Source: Gammaproteobacteria bacterium
GTDB taxonomy: Bacteria > Pseudomonadota > Gammaproteobacteria > Steroidobacterales > Steroidobacteraceae
Reading direction: 5' to 3'
Assembly: GCA_029857655.1 (NCBI GenBank)
Contig: JAOUGR010000074.1
Coordinates: 1-8,730, forward strand
DNA length: 8,730 bases
The translations under genes and the position numbers were made by a program. This document shows positions 1 through 6,405 of the stretch, in pieces. The notes under the pieces were generated by a model. The model did not search any database and had not been told where the DNA came from. It saw only the letters and a program-made list of their open reading frames with translations. Position 1 is the first letter of the stretch; each line of letters starts with the position of its first letter.

Positions 1-134
1 TCGGTGCGCCCGGAGCGGTCGCTGAGGTCGGCTGGATCGGCGGTAAAACAATTCAGCGTGTCGTAGCCATACACATGCTGCAGGCGCTGCACCATCGCCA
101 CTTCGATGTCGTCTTCTGAAATGAAGTTAGGCAT
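1..134 (-). CDS. hsdR: Type I restriction enzyme R subunit, N-terminal fragment (cut by window edge)
   Basis: The motor and nuclease subunit of a type I restriction complex; the full protein would cleave unmodified DNA after ATP-driven translocation. Only about 44 codons lie in the window, with the ATG at 134-132 and the rest beyond position 1. The N-terminus reads MPNFISEDDIEVAMVQRL, followed by YGYDTLNC, which matches the usual opening of HsdR proteins. The start overlaps the 3' end of hsdS by 8 bp (127-134), so translation is probably coupled to hsdS. A purine-rich GAAGAGG lies upstream inside hsdS, rather far from the ATG. None of the nuclease or helicase motifs are visible here, so the call rests on the N-terminal resemblance plus the hsdM-hsdS context, which is strong. 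Confidence 0.88.
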   Translation of the reverse strand, partial: MPNFISEDDIEVAMVQRLQHVYGYDTLNCFTADPADLSDRSGRT

Positions 135-1383
135 GGGCGGGTTCGGTGGCCTCTTCCCGCATGCTCGGCGGGAACTGGATGTCGAGGTCTTCGACCGAGA
201 GCTTGCCTGAAATCAGGCGCGGGAGGAGGAGGTTGCGGGTTTCAGTTGCCTGTTGATTGGCCTTGAGCAGGGTGGCGATCAACGCGAAGATTTCCTCGAA
301 CCTCGACTGATAGTCTTCAAGCAACTCCGAAGGAGGAATTTTGAGTTCCAGCTTTTCGAGAAAGGCCCAATCTGCTCTTGGCATCTTCGTTCCCTTTGCG
401 GCGACTGTTGCCAGCTCGATAAAGGTGTCGCTGAAAACCGTGAATAGAAGAAACCCCTCATAAATCTGGTCGCACGGGCGCAGAACAATTGTGTCTGATG
501 AGCATGCGCCTGAGAAATGTGCCAAGGCAACCTTATGTAGATACGGGCGAATTTTACTAAAGAGAATATCGCGTTCTTTGAAGCGGAGCTTGTTGCTATC
601 AATGCTATCCGCTGTCGCCCATTCTTTAAACGCGATTGATTTGCGCGGGATATGCTCAAGACCGATGTAAATTTCATCGTCCGCCAAATCCTTCTTCTTA
701 ACACCTGCGCGAATTTCCTCGCAAAACGAGCTGATCGGCCTTACCTCCCACCCTTCCGGCACACTTTTGACGAACTTGGTGTCCTGGTGGCCGGGGAAGC
801 GCATGCGGACGAACCATTCGCGGTAGAGTTCCTCGGCCATCTTTTCGAACAGGGCGATGCGGCGCTTGTTTGTCTCGATCAGGTCGTCGTAGGCCGTAAG
901 AATTGCCGCTACTTTGCGTTGAACCGGAAGGAGTGGCAAAGACGGCAGTGATAGCTTCCTAATATCGGTTACGTTTAAGTGCCCTACAGTAGCTCCGTTC
1001 GAGAGTAGAATCATGTAGGCCCTGAGCGCGGGGCTACTTAGCAAATAAGCCATGAAAACTGGATCGAGATCCCCGCTCGTAACACGAATTAAGACCGTTC
1101 TCTGACCGAGGCACACTCGCTGACCTTGAAGAATTAGCCCTACGTTTCCGACAGGTGCCTCACGAGCCATTACCAGATCTCCGGGGGCGGGCACCCCTCG
1201 TCGAGTCCACATTGCATACGTGCGCTCGGAGACTCTCTGGACATTTTCCAAGATCAATCTGCCGCGACCAATGTTTGGCGTCCTGATGAGGGGGATGCCC
1301 TCTTGTTCCGTAGGAGCCGTTTTGTGCTCGCAATCAATGACGGAACAAAATTCCCCCAGTTTCGGCGACGACGCTTTACTCAT
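127..1383 (-). CDS. hsdS: Type I restriction-modification specificity subunit S
   Basis: The DNA-recognition subunit that directs HsdM and HsdR to a bipartite target. At 418 residues it has the normal length and architecture. Target-recognition domain 1 covers about residues 8-150. A central conserved helical spacer covers about 151-195, including LPVQRKVAAIL and the stretch ending EELYREWFVRMRFPG. Target-recognition domain 2 covers about 205-350, and a distal helical spacer with LLLPRLISGKL covers about 350-397. The ATG (1383-1381) overlaps the hsdM stop as ATGA, and GGAGAGGA directly upstream inside hsdM can serve as ribosome binding site. The stop overlaps the hsdR start by 8 bp. Base composition is uneven: by hand count 541-600, inside domain 2, is about 42% GC, whereas 781-840, in the conserved spacer, is about 65%. 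Such mosaicism is common in HsdS. The recognition sequence cannot be read from the protein. Confidence 0.95.
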   Translation of the reverse strand: MSKASSPKLGEFCSVIDCEHKTAPTEQEGIPLIRTPNIGRGRLILENVQRVSERTYAMWTRRGVPAPGDLVMAREAPVGNVGLILQGQRVCLGQRTVLIRVTSGDLDPVFMAYLLSSPALRAYMILLSNGATVGHLNVTDIRKLSLPSLPLLPVQRKVAAILTAYDDLIETNKRRIALFEKMAEELYREWFVRMRFPGHQDTKFVKSVPEGWEVRPISSFCEEIRAGVKKKDLADDEIYIGLEHIPRKSIAFKEWATADSIDSNKLRFKERDILFSKIRPYLHKVALAHFSGACSSDTIVLRPCDQIYEGFLLFTVFSDTFIELATVAAKGTKMPRADWAFLEKLELKIPPSELLEDYQSRFEEIFALIATLLKANQQATETRNLLLPRLISGKLSVEDLDIQFPPSMREEATEPAHA

Positions 1384-3479
1384 TCCTCTCCGACCAACGA
1401 TTTGATGTTCGAATTAATTGTTGAGCTCAACGTTGAGGACTCTGTGGCAAGCTCATTGAGAGATTCGTTCAGCTGGATCATGTCCGCTATGAACTCCTCC
1501 TCAGTCTTCCCGTCCACCTCGATCACCACGCCAACGTAGCGCCCCGGATTGAGCGAGTAGTCCTGCTCCTTGATCTCGTCTTGGTCGGCGAGTTTGCAGA
1601 GGCCGGTGACATCTTCGTATTTCGCTTCGGGGAAGCGTTCCTGCAGCCAGTGGATGTGGGCAAAGGCGCTTTCGGCGTTCTTTACCTCGTCATGGAGGGC
1701 TTCGAGGGAGGTCTTGAGCTGCTTGGTAGCGCGGTCGGCGGTCTGGCGTTTGCCCGCTTCCTTGGCCTTTTCCGCGAGGGCTTTTTCGTGGCGACGCACG
1801 GCCTTGTCGATCTGTTTGAGGCAGTCGTGCAGTTGGGTGAAGAAGGGATCGAAGGTGGCGCGGAGTTCCTGCTGGGCGTTGTTCTTCTTTTCCACCGTGG
1901 CTTTGTCGCCGTTCTTCTTCTGATATGCGGCGTAGGCTTTCTCCAGCGGGGTGAGGTCGTCCCAGGTTTTCACCAGGCTGGCGACGGCGTCCTTGCCCGC
2001 TTTGTCGTCGAGCACTTCGAGGATTCTTTCGGAAACGGGCTCGACCTGGGTCTTGTTCTCGGCGAGCCGCTCCATGCCGGAGGCGAAGTAGCGGTCGATG
2101 AGGGCGAGGAACTCGGCACGGCGCCCTTTGTGCAGTCGGCTGATGATGGCGATGTTCTGAATCTGCTCCTCGGAGAACTCGCGGTGGGCGCGGTCGATCT
2201 GGGTGAAGATGTTGCGCGCGTCGATAAAGAGGATGCGCTCGTCGGTCTTGCCCTTGTCGAAGAACCAGAGCGTGGCCGGGAGGGTGACCGTGTAGAACAT
2301 GTTAGACGGCAGGGTGAGCATGCCGTAGATCAGGTTGTTCTCGATGAGGGTCTGGCGGATGTCGGCCTCGGAGTGGCGGGCGTCGGAGGCGGAGTTGGCC
2401 ATGACGAGCGCGGCGCGTCCGCCTGGGTAGTCGCCATCCGGTTCCTTGAGCGAGGTGGCGAAGAGATTGATCCAGAGGTAATTAGCGTTGGGGACGGTTT
2501 CCTTGCCCTGCTCGGATTTCTTGGCCTTGGTCTTCTTGCGCGGGATACCGTAGGTGTTAAAGCGTGGGTCTTTCGCCACCGAAGACAGCGAGACCTCGTC
2601 CACATTGAACGGCGGATTGGCGAGCACGTAATCGAACCTGCCGAGCGATTCGAAATGATCCTCGTAGTATGTGATGCCCTGACGGATCTGGCCGCGCAGG
2701 CCGTTGACTGCGAGGTTCATTCGGGCCAACTTGACGGTTTCGCTCTCTTTCTCCTGCCCAGACACGTATACGCTGGTGTCGGTGCCCTGCGCTTCCAGCT
2801 CCTTGCGGTGCTCTTCAATAAACTGAGCCGACTGCACGAACATACCGCCCGAACCGCAGGCCGGGTCGAAGACTGTGCCGCCGTGGGGTTCGATGATCTC
2901 TACCATGAGACGCACGACAGAGCGCGGGGTGAAGAACTCGCCGCCACCCTGGCCTTCAGCAAGCGCAAACTTGCCGAGGAAATACTCGTAGATCTGTCCG
3001 AACACATCGCCGGTCGCATCATCCGGAATGTTGTCGAACTGCCGGAGCAAATCGAATGGCAGCGTCTTCATCTGCTCTGTGCGGGTAAGCCTATAGTATT
3101 CGTCTTTGGGCAGACTGCCTTCGAGCTCAGGCTTGTACTTCTCAATCGTTTCCATTGCCGTTTCGATCGCCTTGGCGATGTCTTGGTCTTCAGGTAGATC
3201 GAGCAAGTAACTGTAGCGGGCGCGATCCGGAAGGTAGAAGCCGCATTTGGCAACAGCGATCTCATGTAGCGGTTTTTCCCGTCGAGTCCCTTTGAGTGAA
3301 TCGTACTCAGCTTGGATCTCATTCTCATACCGCCGATAGTTGATATCAGCGAACTTGAGAAAGATGAGTCCGAGCACGGGAGTGCCGTATTCGGAAGCTC
3401 GTAGGTCTGAGTTCGCTCGAAGATTATCGGCGGCAGCCCAGAGGTCGGCTTCAAGCTGCTTGAGTTGGTCGCGATTCAC
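1380..3479 (-). CDS. hsdM: Type I restriction-modification DNA methyltransferase subunit M (N6-adenine)
   Basis: Transfers a methyl group from S-adenosylmethionine to adenine in the target set by HsdS, protecting host DNA. Numbered from the proposed GTG start (699 aa), an HsdM N-terminal helical domain covers about residues 1-140. FFTPR at 182-186 is followed by the SAM-binding motif DPACGSGG (205-212) and the catalytic motif IV NPPF (288-291). A C-terminal DYSLNPGRYVG lies at 640-650. The GTG at 3479-3477 is preferred because MNRDQLKQLE-like openings are typical of the family. The frame stays open to another GTG at 3560, but that extension overlaps the upstream gene and does not look like HsdM. 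The protein is longer than classical HsdM of about 500-530 aa, because a charged, probably coiled-coil stretch occupies roughly 505-610. The start lies 28 bp after the Mrr-like gene, and the stop overlaps hsdS by 4 bp. Confidence 0.95.
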   Translation of the reverse strand: MNRDQLKQLEADLWAAADNLRANSDLRASEYGTPVLGLIFLKFADINYRRYENEIQAEYDSLKGTRREKPLHEIAVAKCGFYLPDRARYSYLLDLPEDQDIAKAIETAMETIEKYKPELEGSLPKDEYYRLTRTEQMKTLPFDLLRQFDNIPDDATGDVFGQIYEYFLGKFALAEGQGGGEFFTPRSVVRLMVEIIEPHGGTVFDPACGSGGMFVQSAQFIEEHRKELEAQGTDTSVYVSGQEKESETVKLARMNLAVNGLRGQIRQGITYYEDHFESLGRFDYVLANPPFNVDEVSLSSVAKDPRFNTYGIPRKKTKAKKSEQGKETVPNANYLWINLFATSLKEPDGDYPGGRAALVMANSASDARHSEADIRQTLIENNLIYGMLTLPSNMFYTVTLPATLWFFDKGKTDERILFIDARNIFTQIDRAHREFSEEQIQNIAIISRLHKGRRAEFLALIDRYFASGMERLAENKTQVEPVSERILEVLDDKAGKDAVASLVKTWDDLTPLEKAYAAYQKKNGDKATVEKKNNAQQELRATFDPFFTQLHDCLKQIDKAVRRHEKALAEKAKEAGKRQTADRATKQLKTSLEALHDEVKNAESAFAHIHWLQERFPEAKYEDVTGLCKLADQDEIKEQDYSLNPGRYVGVVIEVDGKTEEEFIADMIQLNESLNELATESSTLSSTINSNIKSLVGEE

Positions 3480-3507
3480 TGGTCGATAGATCCAAGTTGC
3501 ATGATTT

Positions 3508-4515
3508 CTAGTCCGCCGGCCAATATAGCTGTGCCAATGGCAACAAAACTCGGGACTCACTATCTAGCTTCTCGTACTGGTCGATTACAGCGTCCACCAA
3601 CTGATCCAGATCCATTAATGTCGTCGGAATAGACGCTCGCTCGGCTTCATATCGAGCATCTTTGGTAAATCCGCCTGTACTGACGTAAAGCCCTTTGTCA
3701 TCTTTGTGCCGTCCGCCAAGGAACGTGCGAATCTCTTGAGCACCCATCGCAGATCGAGTGCGGTGTTTACACTCAACAATGATCCTGGGTTGCTCGAAGC
3801 CGAATCCGTCGGGGGAGGCCATGATGTCGATGCCACGGTCGGCGCCTGGAGCGGAAACGCGCGTCTTATAACCCATAGCACGAAGCACTCCGGCGACGAG
3901 GTCCTGAAGGTCGTAGCCATCGAGCGCGTTGATACGATCTTTAATAAGTTCGCGAGATTGCGCGCGAATAGCGTCTAGAGACGCCTCCGTGTCTACCTCT
4001 GATTCCGGCTCAGCCTCATGGTTCGTCTCACCGGCTTCGATCGCAAGAATTTCTTTCGCCGCAGCGTCTGACAGTAAGAACAGCGTTGATATTGCACCGA
4101 GCGTATTTTTGGTGGGCACCGAAAGGTCATCGCGGCTTATTTCTGCATCCCATGAAACCTTTCGGACTCTCGCCAGCTCGTCGACGGTGTCGTCGAATGA
4201 CGGTTCAGATTGGATCGTTCCCAATGGATAGACTCGTCTCCCAGGATCGTATGTGAGTACACGATCGCCGACTTGAATCTCGTTCAAGAATCGGAAAATT
4301 TGACCGGCACAGATTGACACCTTCCCTTTCTTGTAATTCGGCCAGTTTGCCGCAACTGCGTCGGCTATCTCCTGGCGAGATGTGCCGACCCTGATAGGTC
4401 CGAGTGCGTTCCAGCCGATCGCTACCTGATGTTCTTCCAGGAAACGGTCTATGAAAACTGCGCCTGCTCCGGCCCGAACCATCCAGACGTTGGGAGCACT
4501 CATTTGTGTCGACAT
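3508..4515 (-). CDS. Mrr-family restriction endonuclease with N-terminal PUA/EVE-like domain
   Basis: A predicted type IV-like nuclease of 335 aa. The C-terminal half is an Mrr_cat PD-(D/E)XK domain. It begins near residue 200 with GYDLQDLVAGVLRAMGY, and the candidate catalytic residues are D230 (in RGIDI), E248 and K250 (in IVECKH), with Q260 following. The N-terminal part, about residues 8-105, starts WMVRAGAGAVFID and includes VAIGWNALG and VGDRVLTYDPGRRVYPLGTI. This resembles the PUA/EVE-like fold of proteins that read modified bases; that assignment is from resemblance. An acidic linker lies at about 160-180. The first ATG (4515) has GGGGACGGAAC just upstream; a second in-frame ATG at 4503 is less well placed. 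It lies 20 bp after the HEPN-like gene and 28 bp before hsdM, so it is likely co-transcribed with both. It probably cuts DNA bearing particular modifications, but the target is unknown. Confidence 0.85.
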   Translation of the reverse strand: MSTQMSAPNVWMVRAGAGAVFIDRFLEEHQVAIGWNALGPIRVGTSRQEIADAVAANWPNYKKGKVSICAGQIFRFLNEIQVGDRVLTYDPGRRVYPLGTIQSEPSFDDTVDELARVRKVSWDAEISRDDLSVPTKNTLGAISTLFLLSDAAAKEILAIEAGETNHEAEPESEVDTEASLDAIRAQSRELIKDRINALDGYDLQDLVAGVLRAMGYKTRVSAPGADRGIDIMASPDGFGFEQPRIIVECKHRTRSAMGAQEIRTFLGGRHKDDKGLYVSTGGFTKDARYEAERASIPTTLMDLDQLVDAVIDQYEKLDSESRVLLPLAQLYWPAD

Positions 4516-4535
4516 GGTTAGTTCCGTCCCCGTGC

Positions 4536-4952
4536 TTATAGGCTGTCTAATTTCAATCGTTCGGCAACCGCATTTGCTGTACGAAGCAACGCTTCCAACA
4601 GCGCGTCATCAATATCGAGATGACCTTCGTACTCTGCCAGATTTCGCTTGCGGTGTGCCTGGTCCAGTATTCGCCACTGCTCGTTCGGAAGATCGAGCGT
4701 GTGTTTTAGGCATTGAAATACGATGTAGCGATTCTCCGACCGATACCCAGCTTTGCGGAGAGCAGCAAGCGACAACGCGTGTGCTGCGTTATAGGCGAGA
4801 TCAAATCGCGACTCGATACTGAGCGTTTCGTTGCCTGCGTCGCGAAGTCGAGCAAGGCCAGAGCTAATTAGACCAGCAACTTCGGACTCGGATGCTGGCT
4901 CGGCTTTGAGTTGCCCAACCTTGACGAGGTTATCCAGTTGGTCACGCGGCAT
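4536..4952 (-). CDS. HEPN-like protein, putative partner of the upstream MNT nucleotidyltransferase
   Basis: A small all-helical protein of 138 aa, encoded directly after a nucleotidyltransferase gene, as in HEPN-MNT (HepT/MntA-type) toxin-antitoxin pairs. HEPN proteins of this sort are often RNases with an R-x4-6-H motif. Here the equivalent segment is HRKRNLAEYEGH (residues 100-111). R103-N104 is present, but the position four residues on, where His is expected, holds Tyr108; the nearest following His is H111. The RNxAEYEG form looks familiar from a HEPN subfamily next to winged-helix MNT genes, so it may be a standard variant, and RNase activity should not be assumed. The ATG (4952-4950) overlaps the MNT gene by 11 bp, and a strong GGAGGGG lies 8 nt before it inside that gene, which supports translational coupling. 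The downstream nuclease gene starts 20 bp later. Confidence 0.78.
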   Translation of the reverse strand: MPRDQLDNLVKVGQLKAEPASESEVAGLISSGLARLRDAGNETLSIESRFDLAYNAAHALSLAALRKAGYRSENRYIVFQCLKHTLDLPNEQWRILDQAHRKRNLAEYEGHLDIDDALLEALLRTANAVAERLKLDSL

Positions 4953-5580
4953 CTAGCTGCCCCTCCAAAACTATTGTTGGTCCCGCCAACACTCGACTGA
5001 GGAACGCATTGTTGCCAGACCGCCGTTTGCGGAACTCATTATCGGTGTAGAGCGTGGGATTAACTTGCCGGCCGAGTTGTTGTTCAACGGTAGAGAGGGT
5101 TGCGTAAAGATCTTCGAGCGTAAGCTCGTCGGACACGACGAGAAGATCTATATCGCTACTCGCGGTGTCTGCATGCTTGGCCACCGAACCGTAAATAAGC
5201 GCCAGGGATACTCGTGCCGCCAAGGGTTCCAGCGCTGTTCGCAGGTTCTGCTCAACACCCACCGTCTTGCTGACGATCGAACAGAGTTCCTCATATATAG
5301 GTGAGTCGGGATTGGCTCGATAATGTTTTTGATTGCCGTGGCGCTCGATTACAACGAGTTCACTGCGTGCGAGCCGGGCGAGCTCGCGCTGAACCGCGCC
5401 CCGGCCGACGTCGGCCAGCTCGATCAGCTCGGTGACGAAGAAGCTCCGTTCTGGTTGCCCAAACAGCAGCCCAAGCAGGCGCTGCTGGGTCGCGGTAAAT
5501 AAGGCGTCCGCCAGGGAATGCTCGCCTGACCTTTGGCCGGCTTTGTGTGATCGTCGAACAATGGCGGCATCTGTACCCAT
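4942..5580 (-). CDS. Winged-helix / minimal nucleotidyltransferase (MNT) fusion, probable antitoxin and autorepressor
   Basis: A two-domain protein of 212 aa from the ATG at 5580. A winged helix-turn-helix covers about residues 29-90 (TQQRLLGLLFGQPERSFFV, then GAVQRELARLARSEL, then a GNQKHYRAN wing). A nucleotidyltransferase domain of the pol-beta/MNT type follows, with GSVAKHADTASSDIDLLV at 131-148, in which G131-S132 and D143/D145 form the GS-x10-DxD signature. A third carboxylate expected on a later strand is not obvious; VNPTLYT occupies that area. Known MNT antitoxins inactivate HEPN partners, some by nucleotidylating them. The winged helix suggests DNA binding to the paired inverted repeats over its own promoter. 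The frame extends to a TTG at 5616, but that lies in the -35 box and is rejected. With the ATG at 5580 the mRNA would be essentially leaderless. Confidence 0.85.
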   Translation of the reverse strand: MGTDAAIVRRSHKAGQRSGEHSLADALFTATQQRLLGLLFGQPERSFFVTELIELADVGRGAVQRELARLARSELVVIERHGNQKHYRANPDSPIYEELCSIVSKTVGVEQNLRTALEPLAARVSLALIYGSVAKHADTASSDIDLLVVSDELTLEDLYATLSTVEQQLGRQVNPTLYTDNEFRKRRSGNNAFLSRVLAGPTIVLEGQLDAA

Positions 5581-5609
5581 AGTGGGTATATTAGTACCCG
5601 TTTTGGGTA
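5574..5609. promoter_or_regulatory. Two tandem operator-like inverted repeats TACCC-N5-GGGTA
   Basis: The first palindrome is TACCC (5574-5578), five bases, GGGTA (5584-5588). The second is TACCC (5595-5599), five bases, GGGTA (5605-5609). The arms are identical in both copies and the spacers differ (ATAGT, GTTTT). Their centres are 21 bp apart, about two helical turns, so two dimers could bind the same DNA face. The second lies wholly in the promoter spacer; the first touches the -10 box and covers the predicted start site and ATG. Binding would block transcription. The winged-helix MNT protein encoded immediately downstream is the obvious candidate ligand (inference). Confidence 0.82.
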
Positions 5610-5616
5610 TAGTCAA
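5588..5616 (-). promoter_or_regulatory. Near-consensus sigma-70 promoter of the MNT-HEPN-mrr-hsd operon
   Basis: Read on the minus strand, TTGACT (5616-5611) and TAATAT (5593-5588) are separated by 17 bp. Each differs from consensus at only one or two positions. The expected transcription start, 5-8 nt after the -10 box, falls at 5583-5580. That coincides with, or nearly reaches, the MNT ATG at 5580. No Shine-Dalgarno sequence fits between. The -35 box overlaps the stop codon of the DUF6933-like gene. Confidence 0.8.
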
Positions 5617-6134
5617 CCGGTCGCAGGCAACCCGGCAATCATTTCCAGCAACAGCCTGTTGGGCCGAATGAACTTACCGCCATGCATACTCGCCGGGCGC
5701 CGGCTCAATCGGCAAGACGCTTCAACCGGATCCACCATCAGCACATTGGGGAACCGCAGGACATGCGCCTCCAGGTCCTGGCGCGCCACTCGCATCGAAC
5801 TCAAAACTGAGCGATCCGTCGCTGTATCGAACTGGCAGCGTCCCAGCACCAGCAGTGCTTTCCGAATCTCGACAGCCGCACAACCGAGTCCTGCAAGCGT
5901 GTCAGCGAACAACGGTTTGAAGACATCATTCCCCAAAGCTGCAAATTCCGGTTTCCGCAATCCTGCGGCAAACAGCGCGGCACGCGTCTCGTCGTGACAG
6001 AACAGCACGCACTGACGCCGGTCGATAGTCAGACGGTCGGCATGCCAGCTGCCCAGTGGGCTGGTTTCTGTTAACGGCTTAGCCGACACATCGGGCAGGC
6101 GCTGAGCCATTTTTCGGGTCGCATGGATGATCAT
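5613..6134 (-). CDS. DUF6933-like protein of unknown function
   Basis: A 173-aa protein from the ATG at 6134. The opening MIIHATRKMAQRLP, followed by SPLGSWHADRLTIDRRQCVL (25-44) and TDRSVLSSM (106-114), resembles the family annotated as DUF6933. In that family an LGxWxxxLxxxDRRxxxLF core and an SVLGxMN-like motif recur. I know of no established function for it. No signal peptide or membrane segment is visible. The frame stays open upstream to 6242, but that extension would read through the terminator hairpin and does not fit the family start. No clear Shine-Dalgarno precedes the ATG. A weak -10-like TATCAT lies at 6151-6146 without a good -35. The stop TGA (5615-5613) sits inside the -35 box of the next promoter, so the gene probably precedes the defence operon as a separate unit, although read-through is possible. 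Confidence 0.72.
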   Translation of the reverse strand: MIIHATRKMAQRLPDVSAKPLTETSPLGSWHADRLTIDRRQCVLFCHDETRAALFAAGLRKPEFAALGNDVFKPLFADTLAGLGCAAVEIRKALLVLGRCQFDTATDRSVLSSMRVARQDLEAHVLRFPNVLMVDPVEASCRLSRRPASMHGGKFIRPNRLLLEMIAGLPATG

Positions 6135-6200
6135 TTCAGTAACGCATGATACGACGCACCGCACTTGTTTGCCGCGTCGCGCTGACCTCCTCTTGTCAAG

Positions 6201-6233
6201 AAAAAAGGGGGCACAAATTTTGCCCCTCTTTTC
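6201..6233 (-). terminator. Rho-independent terminator, stronger on the minus strand
   Basis: The stem is GGGGCA (6208-6213) against TGCCCC (6221-6226), with a 7-nt loop. On the minus strand the hairpin is followed by six T (complement of 6201-6206), the stronger arrangement. On the plus strand it is followed by TCTTTT (6227-6232), so it may act in both directions. It lies just upstream of the DUF6933-like gene and would insulate it from leftward transcripts arriving from the gene-free stretch to its right. Confidence 0.7.
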
Positions 6234-6345
6234 GCTCGCCATTCATTTGGCGCAGCGATAGTATTTCCGTATTAACACCGACGTCGTTGCGGTATATCAA
6301 CGACACCCGCTCCACAGCAACATCGGAGCACCCAGAGCGCCTCTA

Positions 6346-6387
6346 ACGGTCGTGCAACAGGTGTATCGGCAATAAGCCGTCGACCGT
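6346..6387. repeat. Nested inverted repeat
   Basis: The outer arms ACGGTCG (6346-6352) and CGACCGT (6381-6387) are perfect complements. They enclose an inner hairpin CGGC-AATAA-GCCG at 6367-6379 that stacks almost directly on the right outer arm, with one unpaired base. The left side has an unpaired stretch of about 14 nt. This could fold as an RNA or single-stranded DNA structure, but no family is recognised. Confidence 0.45.
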
Positions 6388-6405
6388 CATTTAGTAGTAA
6401 CTCAA

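Noticed and set aside
1581..3197. A 538-codon open frame on the plus strand antisense to hsdM
   Set aside because: It lies entirely opposite the well-supported methyltransferase gene, and its translation is a Gly/Val/Leu/Glu-rich string without family motifs. Long antisense frames are common in GC-biased coding DNA.
3480..3560. Extended hsdM start at the GTG at 3560
   Set aside because: The extra 27 residues overlap the upstream nuclease gene and are unlike HsdM N-termini, whereas the GTG at 3479 gives the expected family opening.
5581..5616. Extended MNT start at the TTG at 5616
   Set aside because: It would place the start codon in the -35 box and make the promoter spacer and operators coding sequence. 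The ATG at 5580 fits better.
6135..6242. Extended DUF6933 start at 6242
   Set aside because: The extension would be encoded by the terminator hairpin and its poly-T tail, and it precedes the typical family start.
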